Source: Siderastrea radians (taxonomy: Eukaryota; Cnidaria; Anthozoa; Scleractinia; Rhizangiidae). From it: a DNA stretch of 64,000 nucleotides. The notes under the pieces are model-generated. The model had not been told where the DNA came from, did not search any database, and worked only from the letters and a program-made list of their open reading frames with translations. Shown here in pieces: positions 1 through 10,351 of the stretch. The position numbers were made by a program, and so were the translations under genes. The DNA is taken from assembly GCA_964017195.1 (NCBI GenBank), contig OZ024887.1:2608881-2672880 (forward strand), written 5' to 3'. Position 1 is the first letter of the stretch. Every line of letters begins with the position of its first letter.

Positions 1-3000
1 ACATGGTGATTTGACTGAGAATATTTTGGTATTTTGGAAAAGTGGTCACTGATGGAAGGTGGCCAGTTACAAGGGGTAGCTGCACAGGGAAGTTCAACTG
101 TATTTCTGTTTAAGTTACCGTTTTCCATCACTCAGTCTATTGTATTATAAAATCCACATTAAACAAAGAACCAGCATGTGCAGGAGGAAGGACATAGTGT
201 AGTCAGACTCTTTCTTGGATGTTGTACGGGCTGTTATCACATTGGCACTGAGGGTTGGCCCCATTTCACTACAACAGTTTTGAACATAGAAGTAAGGCAA
301 AAGAATCAGACAAGTATCATGCTGATAGTGACTTGTCTTCTACAGACAAGGGTCCGGGCATACAACCAAGAGTATAAAATTATAGGAAGGCTGTTAATCC
401 AGCCCTACTGAGCTGCATCAAGACATTTTTCCTTTGCAAGGAAAATCCTATACCAGTAACCAGGCAAAAACTATGGAGCTCTAATTTGAGCATAAGCATT
501 ATGTGGACAACCCTAAATGCTGAATGCTGAAGACAAGTACCGAGAGACTACCAAAGGAGACAAACTATAGGACATAAGGATACATCCATTGTTACCACTG
601 AGAACAAGCAACTATTGGTCAGCGCACATCTAACGATCTGTATAACTGGCTTCCAAAGATGGTTATCCTTTACAAGATGGAGATCAAGACACCCCAATGT
701 AAGTGGAAGTGACACAGCAATGAATGTGTGCACAATACCACGGTTTAAGCTGGCCATGACAGGGAAAAAATTTCCTTCAACAGTAAAAGCATTCTTGGAA
801 ACAATAAGAAATCCAGCATATATCCAGCCTGTGCAAAGGTATTACAAACCCCTGTCCAGCAGGAAAAAACAAATTTTGATCTAAGGAAAGTACCTTTTTG
901 TGCACAAGCCATCTAACTCTTAAATAGCTATAACCATACAAAATCTGGGTCACTAACCAAGCAAAGAAGTGCCCTGGGTAAGTACAACAAGCCAATTACT
1001 TGCCCAACTAAGCTAAACATAATTATAAAGTTTTTGTTGTTGGTGGGTTTTTTTTTAAGGAATACTAGTCTATCACTGAGCCCCTCCATTTCAGAAGCTT
1101 AGGCAAATTTTCAATAAACTTCTCCTAGAAGCAGCTGTTCACGAGGTACCTCACTATGCTTAACGAGGCTAAAAGCTTGGCTCCACAACATAGCACTGTG
1201 TAAGCAAAGTCACAGTACAATTTATAAGCAATTGTATTTATCGATATGGAGAGTACCATACATTGTATTTTCTCCATTTAATGCTGTGGCCCCGAGTAAA
1301 CACTGTGTCTACCAGGTCAAGTTTAAATAACTGCACTCAGAGTTAAATTGAGGTGCCAGCATTTATTTGAGGTCTGGCATTCATTTCAAGCCAACCTTAT
1401 GTGACTGACTCTCATTGATCAATAAGTGTGCTGACTAACTGAAACATTATGTGCAACATAACAATTTATCCATTTCTCTAAATGCACAATCTTAGAGAGG
1501 TGCTATAAACAGACAAATCTGTATGATAGACATTACAGCTGAGGGAAGATGGTGTATCGTTAAATTTTGGTTGTTTTGTTGATGCAAAATAAAGCTGTGA
1601 AAAACAGATAAAACTTAGCATTGTTTAACGCAGGATACAAACCAGAATTTCCAAAATTAAACATGTCTGAAAAATGTATTTGACATTTTCATGTATAGCT
1701 GATCAAAGAGATAAGAAAAACAATAGAATTCTAGGAAATGACATGTACAGAAGTCTTGGCAGAAAATCTAAAAGGAGAACACATTTTCAGAGCATCTAAT
1801 CTCCTCTCAAAATAACAGAATAAAAAATTACAATTTCCACAGTAAATAACATCAATACATCATGATGTGTAAATAACACAAAATTTAGAAAATGATCATC
1901 AAATCAAATAAAGTGTTCACAGATAAAAAATTCTCTGGCTTCTACTACTGAAAATATACACAATTCTTAGTGTTTATATTTTAGCAAATTTCTAATGAAG
2001 TTCTCAGTGAGTGTCTATGCAGAGAAAGGAACATTTAGTATGACATTGATGATTGCAAAGACAAAATGACCCACTAAGACTGTAGCTTGGTAAAAAAATC
2101 CCACAATTGTATCAGGACCAATAGCAAGTTAATTGTGGTGTTTCTTAGAACAACTAAATAACATAAGAATGATGAGCTGCATGAATTTTGGTAATCTAGT
2201 CTCTTTTTGAACAGCTATCAACTCACAATCATTTCTGTCCCTGACAAATATTTGTTTCTTTGAGTCTGAAACGACGTGTAGAGGTACAGTAAACATTATG
2301 AAACACAAGTTATCAAAATTTATGGCGAAAGACAATATGCTCTCGTATACACAATTTCTCTCTGGAAGCATGCTGTTTTGAACACAGTTGGAATTCTGCC
2401 GAAAGCTATACCACAACCAAGATTACAATCACAATTTCCTCTGTAAACTTCACCGAAAGAATGGTTTATGACACGACAGACACGATTTGCCAAAGGAAAC
2501 AGCTCAGAATTTACTTCAGTTTGTCCACTGGCTCATTCATGCAAGAAGATTAAAAACACAGATAGCCATCGAGCACAAAAAAATGCTCAAGGTGAACTCA
2601 AAGTTTTCAAGCAAAATAACGAATCTGAGAAAAGGTCACAGAAGATTTTATATACATATGACTGAGAATAACAATAATCTTAAATTCAGTTTGATTTCGA
2701 TGACCGGTCAAGGAAACTGATTACATGTAAATGGTTTCGTACTTTGAAGAAAGTCACGCTCTTGACATCTTGCAACATTCACTCAAAAAATGATACATCT
2801 CTTGGTTAAAGTGAAACCTTTGGGATACAGTGCAATACTTTTGAAGAGCAACAAAACTCTGATCTCTCCTAACTACAGGCGAAAACTACACAGACGACAA
2901 AAATGTCAAATTAAATGAATTTATATGTCAGCCACTACTTACTTGAAAACATTCAAAACTGATCCATCCAAAGTTGTTCTTAGCAAATCGATTACCCAAT

Positions 3001-3511
3001 ACATTTTCTCACTGTACACTTACAAAAGAATAACTAGAAATCAAGGAAAGTTAGGGCTTTTGTACATAAATCGTGAACTAAGATACAGCGCTTCAATGGT
3101 ATTTCATACAACCTCGGTCATTTGATATAAAATCTTGGATAGACGAGATTGCATTCGATTGAACAGAAACCAACTTCATCGCTTTTATCGACACTGAGAA
3201 AACCAAATTATTGCTTTATTTCGGTTAGGAAAAGCCACCAAGTAAAACTGCACAACGCACAGAAGTGCTCCAAATCCATGAAATTCACATATCGAAGGAG
3301 AAGCCTTTCAAAATTGACTTCGAGTTCCTTGCATGTTTTGAAACACGATACAAATTGGCACTACCACGGACCAAAATTTAGGTTGGCTATGTTAAATGTC
3401 TATGAAATGCCGCTAACAAAGGAAGATTTTAAACCAGCACAGTTCAAACCCAATGCCAGGCCGGTTTGAGAGGAGATTATAATAAAATGTAAAAAACAAA
3501 CATAAACTTAC
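1..3511 (-). other. Presumed intron 2 of the MYPT1-like gene; no exon recognised
   Basis: This AT-rich stretch lies downstream, on the minus strand, of the second MYPT1-like exon. That exon ends in a split codon at a GTAAGT donor, so at least one more exon must lie to the left. I looked on the minus strand for the next ankyrin-coding exon and saw none. The open frames here are short, compositionally AT-rich and resemble no family I know. The gene therefore most likely continues beyond the left edge, which makes this intron at least 3.5 kb long. Confidence 0.55.
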
Positions 3512-3642
3512 TGTGCTATTTCGACGCTACCACAACTAGCTGCAGCATGTAGAGCCGTCCAACCTTCGTTGTCTCGAATGTCCAAACGGGCTCCATGATC
3601 GACCAAAAATTTAACAAGATCATCATTTTCATCGATGCAAGC
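3512..3642 (-). CDS. PPP1R12A: MYPT1-like protein, exon 2 (ankyrin repeats)
   Basis: Read on the minus strand, this 131-nt exon begins after a CGACAG acceptor and ends at a GTAAGT donor. It codes for ACIDENDDLVKFLVDHGARL followed by DIRDNEGWTALHAAASCGS and a short tail. This is the rest of one ankyrin repeat and the start of the next (GWTALHAAASCG). It joins exon 1 in phase 0, so that ...LTALHQ is followed by ACID..., exactly as in vertebrate MYPT1, where the matching residues read LTALHQACIDDN. The exon leaves two extra nucleotides, so the coding sequence continues. In MYPT1 this ankyrin domain wraps PP1-delta and shapes its specificity for myosin light chain. The gene is partial here because later exons lie outside the window. 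Confidence 0.9.
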
Positions 3643-4253
3643 CTGTCGAATACGAACAACGGTTAAAAGCCTACATTACTAGGAACAGATGTAAATGTAC
3701 ACGCTGGAAAGTGATTAGTTATAAAATCACTTGAATACCCAAACCACTCGCTAAGCTTCGCTCTCAAGCTGCTCACTTGAAGGCACACGATACAGTAAAT
3801 TACGAGGAATGTTTCTTCATAAAGAGTTCATTTCTCGGGAATTACGAATAATGGACACTTGATGACAAATGCAGAAAGCAAAGTTATAATTTTAAGCTCG
3901 GAAAACCGGCATAGATTTCCTTGTATCCATTTGCTAGGTCTAAATAGTTCAAGGCGTCAACAGGCTGTTGGAAAATCGCACAACAAATAGCAAAGCCTTG
4001 CCGTGATTCCAGCTAATTTACTGTCTAGCTCTAGTCAGGTACAGCTTTAATGGAAGGGTTACCTCAAAGTTAGCTTGCCGAGAACAAGCTCTATAATCGC
4101 TCCCTCTTTTAAGGAGCGAGTGATTCGTTAATTAGGCTATTGTTTTGGGTTCTGGCTAGGACCCCAGACCTGGTCCACAAAACGCTCTCGCACAAGCTGC
4201 TCTCGCTTCCAATTCAATTTTACTACCTCCAGCAGGAATGCCAGATACTGTAC
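3643..4253 (-). other. Intron 1 of the MYPT1-like gene
   Basis: This 611-bp intron starts at a GTACAG donor after the exon 1 CAG codon and ends at CGACAG. I see no other gene or recognisable repeat in it. Confidence 0.8.
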
Positions 4254-4520
4254 CTGGTGTAACGCGGTAAGTCCATCGACATTTTGGTGATTTATATCAG
4301 CGCCTTTGGCCAGAAGTTTCTTCACCTCCTCCACGTCACCGCTCGATACCGCTGAAAGGAACACAGTTCCGAGCGAGAATTGAATTTTAGTCTTCTTTCT
4401 TGACCTGTCCGCAGATTCTAGTGCTGTCTCGCTCTTCGTCCATCGTTTTAGGGATTCTTGCCGCTTCTGTAAAGCATTGCTTGCTCTAGATGTTTGGCCA
4501 CCCGTAAAAGGGTCCGCCAT
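4254..4520 (-). CDS. PPP1R12A: Protein phosphatase 1 regulatory subunit 12 (myosin phosphatase targeting subunit, MYPT1-like), exon 1
   Basis: The first 89 residues start at ATG (complement of 4518-4520) and end at a CAG/GTACAG donor. MYPT proteins recruit the PP1 catalytic subunit to myosin and other cytoskeletal substrates. Residues 19-29 (KRQESLKRWTK) match the conserved N-terminal helix (KRNEQLKRW in vertebrates). Residues 45-48 (KIQF) fit the RVxF PP1-docking motif, equivalent to KVKF of MYPT1. Residues from about 50 (GTVFLSAVSSGDVEEVKKLL) form the first ankyrin repeat, and NVDGLTALHQ opens the second. The reading frame runs open past the donor for 38 codons, but that part does not resemble the family and is intron. 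A PP1R12B or R12C paralogue name is equally possible, because invertebrates usually have one ancestral gene. The ATG context AAGATGGCG is strong. Confidence 0.92.
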
Positions 4521-4660
4521 CTTCCCATGACGTTACAGAGCGACCAGCCCGAGGACCGAGTATGAGACCACGTGACCAGCTCGTAGGCGCGACAAGAACC
4601 AATAACGACCCCTAGGAATTGTCAATAGCGTTGCCTAGCAATTACCGTGACGTCACATTA
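4521..4660 (-). promoter_or_regulatory. Core promoter region of the MYPT1-like gene (YY1-like, E-box, CCAAT, X-box, CRE)
   Basis: Upstream of the start codon on the minus strand is a compact, GC-richer block with motifs typical of broadly expressed animal promoters. A YY1-like AAGATGGCG overlaps the start codon. A CACGTG E-box lies at 4569-4574. A CCAAT sequence is at 4599-4603. An RFX-type X-box half-palindrome, GTTGCCTAGCAAT, is at 4630-4642. A perfect CRE, TGACGTCA, is at 4648-4655. The motif matches are read directly. That they act on this gene is inferred from position only, and no TATA box is seen. Confidence 0.5.
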
Positions 4661-5846
4661 GTTAGGAAAAAGATTTTCGAGAATCATTTTCTTTTCAAAA
4701 ACTGTGATGTTTTGTTTTTCCCGCCCTGTTTAACATAATATGAAACGCTTTAGATGGTAAAAATGACTTCTCAGTCCAGTCGCAGGAATTAATATTTGCA
4801 ATAGGTGATTTTGAGAAAAAAAGATGTAGAAAGGAAGATAAATCCTTTGAATGAGATTATTTTATATCTCTAGCTCTAAGCACAGGAAATTATTAGAAGG
4901 GCTTTATTTGGCTAATTAACCATTAAGCTTTCAAACTTTCGAGTTGGTTGCTATAAACTTTCTGCAAAAGTCCTGATGCAATTGTCAAGACTTAGCGGCG
5001 TGTTTCAATTTCTTCACGCGTTCTTTTTGCGTCTGCCTAAGATTGGCATTTGAAAAACGTTACATAGAGAAACATTCAACCGGAAAACTGCATGGCATTC
5101 CTAACTCCCCCTTAGCTAATTTTCTCTGTGCATTTCAGCGGGAACTTGCCCACTATACAAGCAATCTTAAAGTCACCGGGTCAAGTTTATTGTTTCCCTT
5201 ATATGGAATGTGCTCGACGGATCAGAATGTGGATAACTGAAGTCTCGTCACCGATAGAGAGCTTACTTCTGTTACGCTACTACCGTTAAAACCGTGGTAA
5301 CCAGAAAATCATTTAGAAAATTATCCTTTCTCTGCGGTTTGCATTCTGCGAATACCATACCGAATGGTTCACAGTAAACACACTACTTGTATTGTAAGCG
5401 GTCTAGCAAATCAAGAGTACAGCTGAATTTACCATTTTTTTAAGAACAGAGAATCTCCAGTAATCCGGGAACATTCGTGACCGACCGGAATATAAGGTCG
5501 CGTTCCTACATCTGTAAATATTTTGACGTGAAAATTGAGCAGTTTGACTTTGCACGCATTCGTGTACGGGAAGCCAGTCTTTCTCTCGAAGAATGATTGA
5601 AATGGTTAGCATAAAAGAAGCTTAGTTCGCTGGAGTTATTGGCAGTGAATGAGGCACATTTTTAAAATTCCTTACATAATAAATCACGTTTAGGTCAGCG
5701 GTCCTCATAGAATGACGAACAAAAGGAAGGAATGAGCAAAAGCATGAACGAATGAGCGAACAACCGAATGATGAACATAGTGATAACTGACGCCCGACAC
5801 AATTGATTTTTTTATTGGTTCAAGGCGACAAGAATACTTAAACGGC
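4661..5846. other. Intergenic, nothing recognised
   Basis: This is AT-rich sequence with only short open frames and no family resemblance. A run of degenerate GAATGA/GAACGA-type repeats (about 5708-5778) is the only local structure noticed. Confidence 0.5.
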
Positions 5847-6012
5847 AATTGGTACCTTCGTAGAAATCTGTGAGATTCAGAATTTGATTAAACCTGTACG
5901 TCACGCCATTGTTTTGGAGGTCTGAATCAGGCTGATAATTCATGCCTCCAAAACAATAGCGTGACCTTCAGTTAATTTCTGAACCTCACAGATTTCTGCG
6001 AAAGTACCAATT
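5847..6012. mobile_element. Palindromic MITE-like element (foldback)
   Basis: The 166-bp block is one imperfect palindrome. The left end reads AATTGGTACCTTCGTAGAAA and the right end is its near reverse complement. The inner part repeats GTCACGCCATTGTTTTGGAG on the left against CTCCAAAACAATAGCGTGAC on the right. The arms meet at a short centre near 5930-5940. It has no coding capacity. The structure fits a non-autonomous foldback or MITE-type DNA element. The family and target-site duplication are not clear. Confidence 0.7.
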
Positions 6013-6172
6013 TTTGACTATTCTGTCAAGATTTCACGATCTCGTGAGACAGTCGTTTCTCTGCAATGGTGCGCAAGTCACCGCCGCTGTATTCTTGAGT
6101 CGGCAGCATTATAGCATGCTCGAGTTTGCCATTGGTTCTCGTCCTTTCTCTGGTGGTTTTTTAGGTCTAAGA

Positions 6173-6235
6173 AATAATAATAATGATAATAATAATAACA
6201 ATAATAATAACAACAACAACAACAACAACAACAAC

Positions 6236-6283
<48 letters not shown>
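6173..6283. repeat. (AAT)n/(CAA)n microsatellite
   Basis: Long trinucleotide tract: AAT repeats, a CAA-rich middle, then about 15 AAT units. The open frames across it code for poly-Asn or poly-Tyr and are artefacts of the repeat. Confidence 0.95.
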
Positions 6284-6560
6284 TAAGTCGCACTGCTCCG
6301 TGCCATGGTAGCCCATATTGCCAGAACCCGGTATCCGTCCGTACCAGAATCTCTACTCCCCGCTGAGTGGGATGATTGTCCAACGCAGAGGATACTCCAG
6401 CGATGGATAAGCAAACAAAAGATTAGACAGAATAAGCATGAAAGAGAAAATTGTGCAAAATATTAATTCGGTTTATTTTACTAATTTTCAGCTAGTATTC
6501 AAAATTGCCTGTAATGAAATCTCAGAACTCGATTTTTGGTATACCCTTAGAAATCATTTT

Positions 6561-6605
6561 CACCATCATCGTCTTCATCATCGTCGTCGTCGTCGTCATC
6601 GTCAC
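6561..6605. repeat. (ATC)n/(GTC)n simple repeat
   Basis: CATCATCGTC and CGTCGTCGTCGTC units form a 45-bp trinucleotide tract. Confidence 0.85.
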
Positions 6606-7734
6606 CAATCATCTTTGATTTCTTTCTCCGGTGAGTTAGACCCACCAATGCAACCCTTCCCCTTACCGACCTCGGTCATCTCTGCCTTCTTTCTATAAAT
6701 GTAGGCCTGAACAGCATGACTCAAGATTTTACGGAACTAAAGTGGAGTTTCCGGATGATCTCAATCACTTCACTCACTTTCCATAGGTATCCACAACTAA
6801 AGTAATGACTGGTTAGAGAAAGCAAAGACTACTGTTGAAAGAAATTGTGGAAAAGAAAGGAATTGCCGACACTCTCTCTCCTCCGCAGAGTCTTCTTGAC
6901 GCACGTTTGGGAAAACACGCGGAGGCTGGGTAGAGGGAAAAATTACTGTTTGTTTGTGTGTTTGTGTGTTTCTAATCTCTCTGAAATAGAGTCGCGTTCA
7001 CACGTCGGGAACCCGAGCTTGCACCAGAAATAGAAATCGCTTTAAAGTCAGCAAAAAACAACGAATAAGAGATGATTATCACCTCATATTCAACATACGC
7101 TCGTGGAATAACTGTTTTAAAAATTATCATCAATATAGATATTTCTGACTGGCGACTAGCGACGGTTGAGAGGCCGATAAAAGGAAAGTGATCAAAGAAT
7201 GACGGCACACTCTAAGCACATGCATGCATGAAAATGTAAAGGCTCCTAAAAGATCCACTTTTGCCGTAAAATTACTGGGAGTCAATAATTTACAGCTGCA
7301 AACTCCGTGCCTTTTCGGAGTTGGCTCTTTGCTTAGCTGAATGTAATTCTAGCAACATTGCCTCTGATGCGTCAAAAAATAAAACTTGCCTCAGGGAACA
7401 CGAAGTCAGATGAACACAGTTGAATTGATCAGACGTTCGCAATGGAGTCAGATCACTCAGCGTTGTGAGTAATGTCGAATAAGATTCTAATGGCGGACCA
7501 ACATTATGTAGAGTAAATATTGCGCGTGGTTACTTGAACAAACGCCCTCAGGAGCAGAGGCAACATTATGGTATAGAAATTCCAGTTGGGTATATATGCA
7601 TTGTTCATTGTACAAGTATATTATCCCAATATATACCCTCGGGGTGTTTATATTTTCAGAGAGCGGACATTCACAGTCGCTTATAGTTAATGACGCAAGG
7701 ATAGAACAAAGTCTTCCTTTAATTTTACGTTTTG
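6606..7734. other. Intergenic, no gene recognised
   Basis: No coding homology is visible. A short inverted repeat, GGGTATATA at 7588-7596 against TATATACCC at 7630-7638, is the only local structure. It may be the rim of a small element but is too short to classify. Confidence 0.45.
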
Positions 7735-8480
7735 TTTACAATCATCAGTGACTCGTGGGGAAACAACGTAAAAGGTATTTCCATCATCCCAACTATCTAA
7801 AACGCAGTTTTAGTCTGATATAGAGGGCCTTTCTTCCATATGTAATAATCTGGCCCAATAATCTCTTGAGCAGTTCCAAAGGAAAATAGGCTGTAAATTT
7901 TATTTATAGTATAGGATCATCACATGGCAATCTTGTAACTGAGTTTAGGTCTCAGTTTATCCACGCGAAACTGTTTGCAGCAACTGCATGTTTGCGACTG
8001 CTTGCGACGATATTATACCGAGAAACTAGCCTTATTCCGCCTTCAGACGACAAACGCCGGAAGACTACAAACTCGTGTTGGCAAACACAAGTTCCTGAGG
8101 TTAAAGTGTGACAGAATACGACGACAAACACAGGTAATGGTTAAGCCTTGCGTCCAGTCCAAGTGGGAGTGTCGAGTGGTTCATCAAGACCACTGCGTTT
8201 CGGCAACTGGCTTCAGTTTGGCATGTGAAGGCGCCTTTAAGAAAGGAATCCACTTACTTTTGGTCTAAAATGATTTGTTACCATTTCCTCACATAGGGTG
8301 GGAAGAGAACCTTGTACTGTCGCTGCAGCTGATTTCCTCTTACTTTAATTGGCCAGAAAATCACTTTTGTTTTACAGCCTGGCAATGGAAGCTTGTGCAA
8401 GGACTCATTCCAAATTTGTTTTTGCCAAAGGTAAAGTTATAATAAAATAACCAAAAACAAGGTATAGTACTGAAACAAAC
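7735..8480. repeat. Module C fragment, left end of the tRNA-His array
   Basis: Sequence such as GTTTACAATCATCAGTGACT, then CTCTTGAGCAGTTC and GGAAGCTTGTGCAAGGACT, recurs in the later module C copies (16878-17489 and 19945-20453). A 97-codon open frame at 7975-8268 falls in a stretch absent from the other copies. It resembles nothing known and is not annotated. Confidence 0.6.
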
Positions 8481-8608
8481 ACATCAGATACAGACAACAC
8501 GATCCGAAGGTATTTTTGGTTAACTTTAATTTTCTTTTCTTGAACCTCAAAGATAAATTGAGCTACAGAGCTTTGACTAAAAGAAATTAAAACAATAAAA
8601 TAAATCGA

Positions 8609-8681
8609 CGACCCCGCCAGGATTCGAACCTGGAATCCCCTGATTCGTAGTCAGATGCCTTATCCATTGGGCCACGGGGCC
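8609..8681 (-). tRNA. tRNA-Arg (anticodon ACG)
   Basis: The minus strand folds as a complete 73-nt tRNA. The acceptor strand GGCCCCG pairs with CGGGGTC, discriminator G. The anticodon stem TCTGA/TCAGG encloses the loop CTACGAA, which gives anticodon ACG. The T arm CCAGG TTCGAAT CCTGG is perfect and supplies a canonical B box. Its 5' end is continuous with a 9-bp tandem repeat made of its own first nine nucleotides. The usual downstream T run is weak here (an ATTTATTTTATTG-like stretch beyond the 3' end). Confidence 0.9.
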
Positions 8682-8766
8682 ACGGGGCCACGGGGCCACG
8701 GGGCCACGGGGCCACGGGGCCACGGGGCCACGGGGCCACGGGGCCACGGGGCCACGGGGCCACGGG
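8671..8766. repeat. 9-bp minisatellite grown from the tRNA-Arg 5' end
   Basis: About ten perfect copies of GGCCCCGTG (minus-strand reading) run without interruption into the tRNA. The unit is exactly tRNA nucleotides 1-9: the seven-base 5' acceptor strand plus positions 8 and 9. The open frame across it (repeating VAPWPRGP) is an artefact. Confidence 0.95.
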
Positions 8767-8940
8767 TGTGGTAATATGCTTCCTTAGCATTGAGGATGTG
8801 GTAGCTCACGAACATCTTGGAATGACATTGTCATCTAGCTTGTCACGAGATTTCACTCCTCCTTCCTTAACTCTGAGAATATATCAAGACTACGCCCACA
8901 AGGTTGCATAAGATATCCAAACTGTTTTCTCAACATGAGG

Positions 8941-9838
8941 CGATGATACACCGGATACACGACCAACACTATAGTACAGCTTTGTGTCAACATTTTTACA
9001 ATGAAATAGTCTCCCGCTCTTAGAGACGACCGCGACCGAACAAATGCTATTAGTCACCTGCGACCAGGCTTTGATCGCTTATTAAAGTGGTCAAAATTCT
9101 GCCAGAGACTCTACTTGGCTTGCAAACCAACAATAAATTACTATACGAGTTTCTCCTGTGCCATATTGCTATTACCACTCTTCGCTTTTTTGTCTGCCGG
9201 ACTTCCTTCCACTAACAAGACTCAGAACATGTAGCCCGTCTAGACTTTGTTTGCCCCAGGCCCCACGGATTCTCTTTATTCTGAGAAATAAAAAAACGAC
9301 AACAGTACAGTGAGTTAGCAAAACCTTTAAAACACCGTGCAAGAATAAATATAGTGGAGCCCTTATCTCTTAGGGACTGCGCGCTGGGAGCGCGAGGAAC
9401 CTGTTTGTGTCCAAGGATATCAAGCAGGCAGTCAATTCTTCCTTTCTTGGCTTGTTTTTGCTGTGCACCGAAGGCTGGAAACTCTTTTGCTTTCCAGTGG
9501 CTTGCATTTTGGAGGCCAGGACAGCGTCGAGTGAGAGGGTGATGATTCATGAATATCTTTGATTAATGTGTCTCGCCTCTGTGCGTTTACTTTTAGTGCA
9601 CCCTCGTTTCCAACTCTAAGAATTATCTAGTGACAAAACTAAAACGAAAGAAGGCGATTCCCTCTTAGTCGGCTGTTGGCATTTTCGACCATTTAATTTT
9701 GTTTTGATCTTGATTCTTTTTATGTTACTTATGGCGGCAAGACAACATTTTAGAACTCTCAAGATCAAAATCATATATAATTTTGTTAAGAAAAAACAAA
9801 GAAGCAAAAAAATCAAAACAAAACAAACCAAAACAAGA
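8941..9838. repeat. Module A, copy 1
   Basis: It runs from ACGACCAACACTATAGTACA to the minus-strand tRNA-His copy. Landmarks shared with the other copies are CCAGAGACTCTACTTGGC, CTTCCTTCCACTAACAAGAC, a TTAGGGACTGCGCGC palindromic block, TTACTTTTAGTGCACCCTCG and TTATGTTACTTATGGCGGCA. There is no credible coding capacity. Confidence 0.7.
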
Positions 9839-9910
9839 TTCCGGGACCAGGATTCGAACCTGGGTTACTGCGGCCACAACGCAGTGTCCTAACCACTAGA
9901 CGATCGCGGC
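9839..9910 (-). pseudogene. tRNA-His(GUG) copy, minus strand, acceptor end mutated
   Basis: The anticodon loop TTGTGGC (anticodon GTG), D arm and T arm are intact and identical to the plus-strand copies of this array. At the 3' end C72 is A, which breaks the G1:C72 pair, and the copy also has the C5:C68 clash. A T-rich stretch follows on the minus strand. It is either a marginal gene or a recent pseudogene. Confidence 0.7.
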
Positions 9911-10351
9911 TTGGACGACTCTGCCGGGGAGAAATTTTAATTATTGTTTGTACGATTCAAGGAGGCTGTTGAGCTTCAGAGCCGCGGGAGAATGGGAAAA
10001 AAGGCTCTTTTTTTCACTATTCATGTGAACAATTTCACCAATGAAGGAAGATGCGAATGTTCAGTGGAAATCATGTAAAATCCGTTATATATTTTCGTTA
10101 TATGATTCGTTGTATATTTTTTCTATTGAAGAAAAGACGTGATCGGTTTAGTGAGTTTCATTTTCCGACGAAACATCAAAGCTCGTTGATGTGGGGTTCG
10201 CACTGAGTGTTAACTGATTTTGAACCGACAGGGTCCGTGAACAAAGCCTTCTGAGCACTGAACATAAAAAAAGACTCTTCACATGTATGGTAAAGGGGTT
10301 AGACGGGGTTAGAGGGGGTTAGGTAAAGGGGTAAAGGGGTTAGAGCAAACT
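9911..10351. repeat. Module I, left part, with G-rich GGTTAG expansion
   Basis: This matches 16188-16580 of the intact module I copy. At 10289-10345 it contains a G-rich run built of AAAGGGGTTAG/GGGGTTAG variants that is absent from the other copy, where the site simply reads TATGGTTAGAACAAAC. The run abuts a retrotransposon insertion. Confidence 0.65.

Noticed and set aside
178..411. 77-codon open frame with Cys-rich start
   Set aside because: No family resemblance, no splice or promoter context, and located in the presumed MYPT1 intron.
6014..6286. Open frames coding for poly-Asn and poly-Tyr
   Set aside because: Produced by the (AAT)n/(CAA)n microsatellite.
7975..8268. 97-codon plus-strand frame ending near a GTAATG donor-like site
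   Set aside because: Lies inside a module C fragment, is not found in other copies and has no known domain.
8587..8790. Frame with repeated VAPWPRGP
   Set aside because: A translation of the tRNA-Arg minisatellite and the tRNA gene itself.
10289..10345. Telomere-like GGGGTTAG run
   Set aside because: Not an interstitial telomere: the units are irregular and grow out of a GGTTAG already present at the insertion site.
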